Source of the DNA: Thioalkalivibrio sp. | Lineage (GTDB): Bacteria; Pseudomonadota; Gammaproteobacteria; Ectothiorhodospirales; Ectothiorhodospiraceae | Assembly (NCBI GenBank): GCA_007136145.1 | Contig: SLHN01000124.1 | Location: forward strand, 1 to 6,921 | Direction of reading: 5' to 3' | Length of the DNA stretch: 6,921 bases | Shown: in pieces, positions 5,367 to 6,921 of the stretch | How positions within the stretch are numbered: position 1 is the stretch's first letter | Layout of the letters: every line of letters begins with the position of its first letter | Position numbers and translations under genes: made by a program | The notes under the pieces: generated by a model | The model's input: the letters and a program-made list of their open reading frames with translations, nothing else | What the model was told of the DNA's origin: nothing | Database searches by the model: none

Positions 5367-6028
5367 TGCTCCGCTCCGGACAACATCGGAACAAAACACA
5401 CCGCATCGAGCAACTCGCGCACGAACGCTTCCTCCGTATGCCTGTACCGGACCAATTGCTGACGCCCGTCAACACCCTCCAGCGGCGCGACGAGTCGACC
5501 ACCGGGCGCAAGCTGCGTCAAGAGCGCGTGCGGGATTTCCCGGGGCGCGGCTGTCAACAGTATGCCATCAAACGGGCCTTTCGCCGCCCAGCCTTCCGCG
5601 CCGTCTCCATGGCGGACGCTGACATTATTGATTTTCAGCCGGCTGAGGAGTTCACGCGCGCCACGGCTCAGGGCCTGAATTCGTTCCACCGAATACACCC
5701 GGTCGACCAGTTTCGCGAGCACCGCGGCCTGATACCCCGAACCGGTACCGATTTCCAGTACTGTCCGCACCGGGCCTCCCTCGAGCAGCGCCTCGGTCAT
5801 GCGGGCAACGATGAAGGGTTGAGACACGGTCTGCCTGTAACCGATGGGCAAGGCAATGTTCTCGTACGCACGATGGACCAGAGCCTCTTCAACGAACAGG
5901 TGCCGGGGTACCTGGCGCACAGCCTCAAGCACCGCCATATTGCGGATTCCCAGCTCCGACAGCTGGGTGATCATGCGGTCGCGGGCCCGCTGAGACGTCA
6001 TTCCGGCCCCGGATATGTCAAGCGCCAT
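5363..6028 (-). CDS. pcm: Protein-L-isoaspartate O-methyltransferase
   Basis: The enzyme uses S-adenosylmethionine to methylate L-isoaspartyl residues in aged proteins, starting their repair. ATG 6028 is chosen because AAGGGG lies about 7 nt upstream and it gives 221 residues, close to the family norm. An ATG at 6001 (MTSQRARDRM) and a non-ATG extension to 6064 are weaker alternatives. Visible features are the substrate-side motif GYRQTVSQPFIVARM (63-77, catalytic-site Ser69), SAM motif I VLEIGTGSGYQAAVLA (90-105), the post-I acidic strand VYSVER (111-116), GDGAEGW (141-147) and FDGILLTAAPREIP (153-166) followed by LAPGGRLVAPLE. It overlaps the end of surE by 11 nt and yqaA by 4 nt, indicating translational coupling. 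Confidence 0.95.
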   Translation of the reverse strand: MALDISGAGMTSQRARDRMITQLSELGIRNMAVLEAVRQVPRHLFVEEALVHRAYENIALPIGYRQTVSQPFIVARMTEALLEGGPVRTVLEIGTGSGYQAAVLAKLVDRVYSVERIQALSRGARELLSRLKINNVSVRHGDGAEGWAAKGPFDGILLTAAPREIPHALLTQLAPGGRLVAPLEGVDGRQQLVRYRHTEEAFVRELLDAVCFVPMLSGAEQ

Positions 6029-6776
6029 CCGCTTCCCCTTCAAGCCAGCGTCCGACGGTGTCAATCGCTTCGAACTGCGTAAGATCCACCTGGATCGGCG
6101 TCACCGAAACGAAACCCTCGCGTACGGCGAAAAAATCCGTGCCGGGTCCGGCGTCCTGCTCCGGCCCCGAAGGACCGACCCAGTAAATGGTACGCCCGCG
6201 CGGGTCGCTCGCCTTCACCACCGGCTCGGATTTATGCCGATGGCCGAGGCGCGTCGCCTGAACACCGCGAATCTCCTCGAAAGGGAGGTCAGGCACGTTC
6301 ACATTCAGAATGGTCGCGGCTGGCAACGGCACCCTGTGCAACCGATCAAGCAGGTTCAACACGACCCGTGCGGCAGCATCATAATGCCGCATGTGCGGAC
6401 CCACCAGCGAAACAGCAATCGCGGGCAGTCCCAGAAACCGTCCTTCCATCGCGGCCGCCACAGTGCCGGAATAGAGAACATCGTCACCCAGGTTGGCACC
6501 CGCGTTGATTCCCGAAATCACGAGGTCCGGCTCCCGTTCCAGCAGCCCTGTAATCGCCAGGTGAACACAGTCCGTGGGCGTTCCATCGACACCCATGTCG
6601 CCATTCTCGAACTCCTGGACACGTAGCGGATGCACCAGCGTGAGACTGTTGCTGGCGCCACTGCGGTCACGATCGGGGGCGACCACCCGGACCTCGGCAA
6701 CCGTGCGCAGGTGTCTTGCCAGGCACTGGATGCCGGGCGCGTGAATGCCGTCGTCGTTACTGACCAGAATACGCAT
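6018..6776 (-). CDS. surE: 5'/3'-nucleotidase SurE
   Basis: This is a survival-protein family phosphatase that dephosphorylates nucleoside 5'- and 3'-monophosphates, and in some species short polyphosphate. At 252 residues it has family length. It opens MRILVSNDDGIHAPGI, supplying the metal-binding acidic pair Asp8-Asp9. PDRDRSGASNSLT (34-46) gives Ser39, and PDLVISGINAGANLGDD supplies Asn91, the fourth metal ligand. GTPTDCVHLA (65-74) and YSGTVAAAMEG complete the active-site signature. ATG 6776 fits the family start exactly, although only a weak Shine-Dalgarno is visible. It is first in the surE-pcm-yqaA-nlpD-rpoS cluster and is transcribed divergently from the gene at 6851. Confidence 0.97.
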   Translation of the reverse strand: MRILVSNDDGIHAPGIQCLARHLRTVAEVRVVAPDRDRSGASNSLTLVHPLRVQEFENGDMGVDGTPTDCVHLAITGLLEREPDLVISGINAGANLGDDVLYSGTVAAAMEGRFLGLPAIAVSLVGPHMRHYDAAARVVLNLLDRLHRVPLPAATILNVNVPDLPFEEIRGVQATRLGHRHKSEPVVKASDPRGRTIYWVGPSGPEQDAGPGTDFFAVREGFVSVTPIQVDLTQFEAIDTVGRWLEGEADGA

Positions 6777-6805
6777 ATGCGAACAAACCGGGGATGGAGC
6801 CGCCT

Positions 6806-6811
6806 AATATA
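6806..6811 (-). promoter_or_regulatory. Candidate -10 box for the surE cluster
   Basis: On the minus strand TATATT (5 of 6 to TATAAT, with TTATATTAG context) is the only AT-rich block in the 74-nt gap between the divergent surE and Smr-like genes. No convincing -35 is visible at 16-18 nt. The plus strand of the same block reads TAATAT, so it could serve either direction. Confidence 0.35.
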
Positions 6812-6850
6812 ACGGAAACAGCGATCCACGAACCGAATCCGGAATCATGA

Positions 6851-6921
6851 ATGAACTCAGACAGCGATCCGAACGACGTCGGCCATTTTCTTCGCGCAGT
6901 CGGCGAGGTCCGGCGCCTTGA
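6851..6921 (+). CDS. Probable Smr-domain protein, N-terminal fragment
   Basis: ATG 6851 opens 23 codons (MNSDSDPNDVGHFLRAVGEV then RRL) that run off the window. An in-frame TGA directly precedes it, so this is the first possible ATG. A polar Asp/Ser-rich start followed by hydrophobic-F/L-R-x-A-V-G-x-V-R-x-L resembles the N-terminal lead of proteobacterial Smr (MutS2-type) proteins, where F-x-x-A-V-G-x-V-x-P-L comes ahead of the nuclease-like Smr domain. The Smr domain itself is outside the window, so the name is tentative. It is divergent from surE, with a 74-nt intergenic gap. Confidence 0.55.
   Translation, partial: MNSDSDPNDVGHFLRAVGEVRRL

Noticed and set aside
4783..5511. Upstream extension of the nlpD frame to 521 residues
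   Set aside because: The extension is the antiparallel-free frame shadow of yqaA and pcm; the lipoprotein signal starts at ATG 4782.

Overview
The window reads as chromosomal DNA of a GC-rich gammaproteobacterium. The main evidence is the minus-strand order surE–pcm–yqaA–nlpD–rpoS, which is a gammaproteobacterial signature. A neighbouring tRNA-Arg(CCT), a DUF4124 protein and an Mth938-like protein fit the same class. A purple-sulfur or halophilic relative (Chromatiales/Ectothiorhodospiraceae type) is plausible, but that is inference from gene order and protein style only.

Layout, left to right. Positions 1-45 hold the first 15 codons of a minus-strand NAD-dependent epimerase/dehydratase that runs off the window. 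Positions 46-521 are non-coding and contain a palindrome-rich repeat pair (REPIN-like) plus a perfect small hairpin. Positions 522-1229 (minus) encode an exported DUF4124 protein with an unresolved start. Positions 1361-1437 (minus) are tRNA-Arg(CCT) with an encoded CCA. Positions 1438-1824 hold the tRNA promoter and a decayed repeat copy, with no convincing gene. Two plus-strand genes follow: an unrecognised 112-residue protein (1825-2163) and an Mth938-like protein (2212-2586). The convergent gap 2587-2860 is filled by another complete repeat pair and a third partial copy. The rest of the window, 2861-6776 on the minus strand, is the tightly packed surE–pcm–yqaA–nlpD–rpoS cluster. A divergent gene, probably an Smr-domain protein, starts at 6851 and leaves the window.

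How the genes work together. SurE (survival nucleotidase), Pcm (isoaspartyl repair methyltransferase), YqaA (DedA-like membrane protein), NlpD (amidase-activating lipoprotein) and RpoS (stationary-phase sigma factor) form the classical stress-survival and envelope cluster. Junctions of -11, -4, -1 and +14 nt suggest one transcript with translational coupling.

The least ordinary part of the window is a repeat family of 33-nt units. Intact units begin with GTAG followed by an imperfect palindrome. They occur as two complete inverted pairs, one partial copy and two decayed remnants, all between genes. GTAG plus an imperfect palindrome is the hallmark of REP elements mobilised by RAYT (TnpA-REP) transposases, although no such transposase is present here. 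I see no CRISPR array, insertion sequence, integrase or toxin-antitoxin pair.
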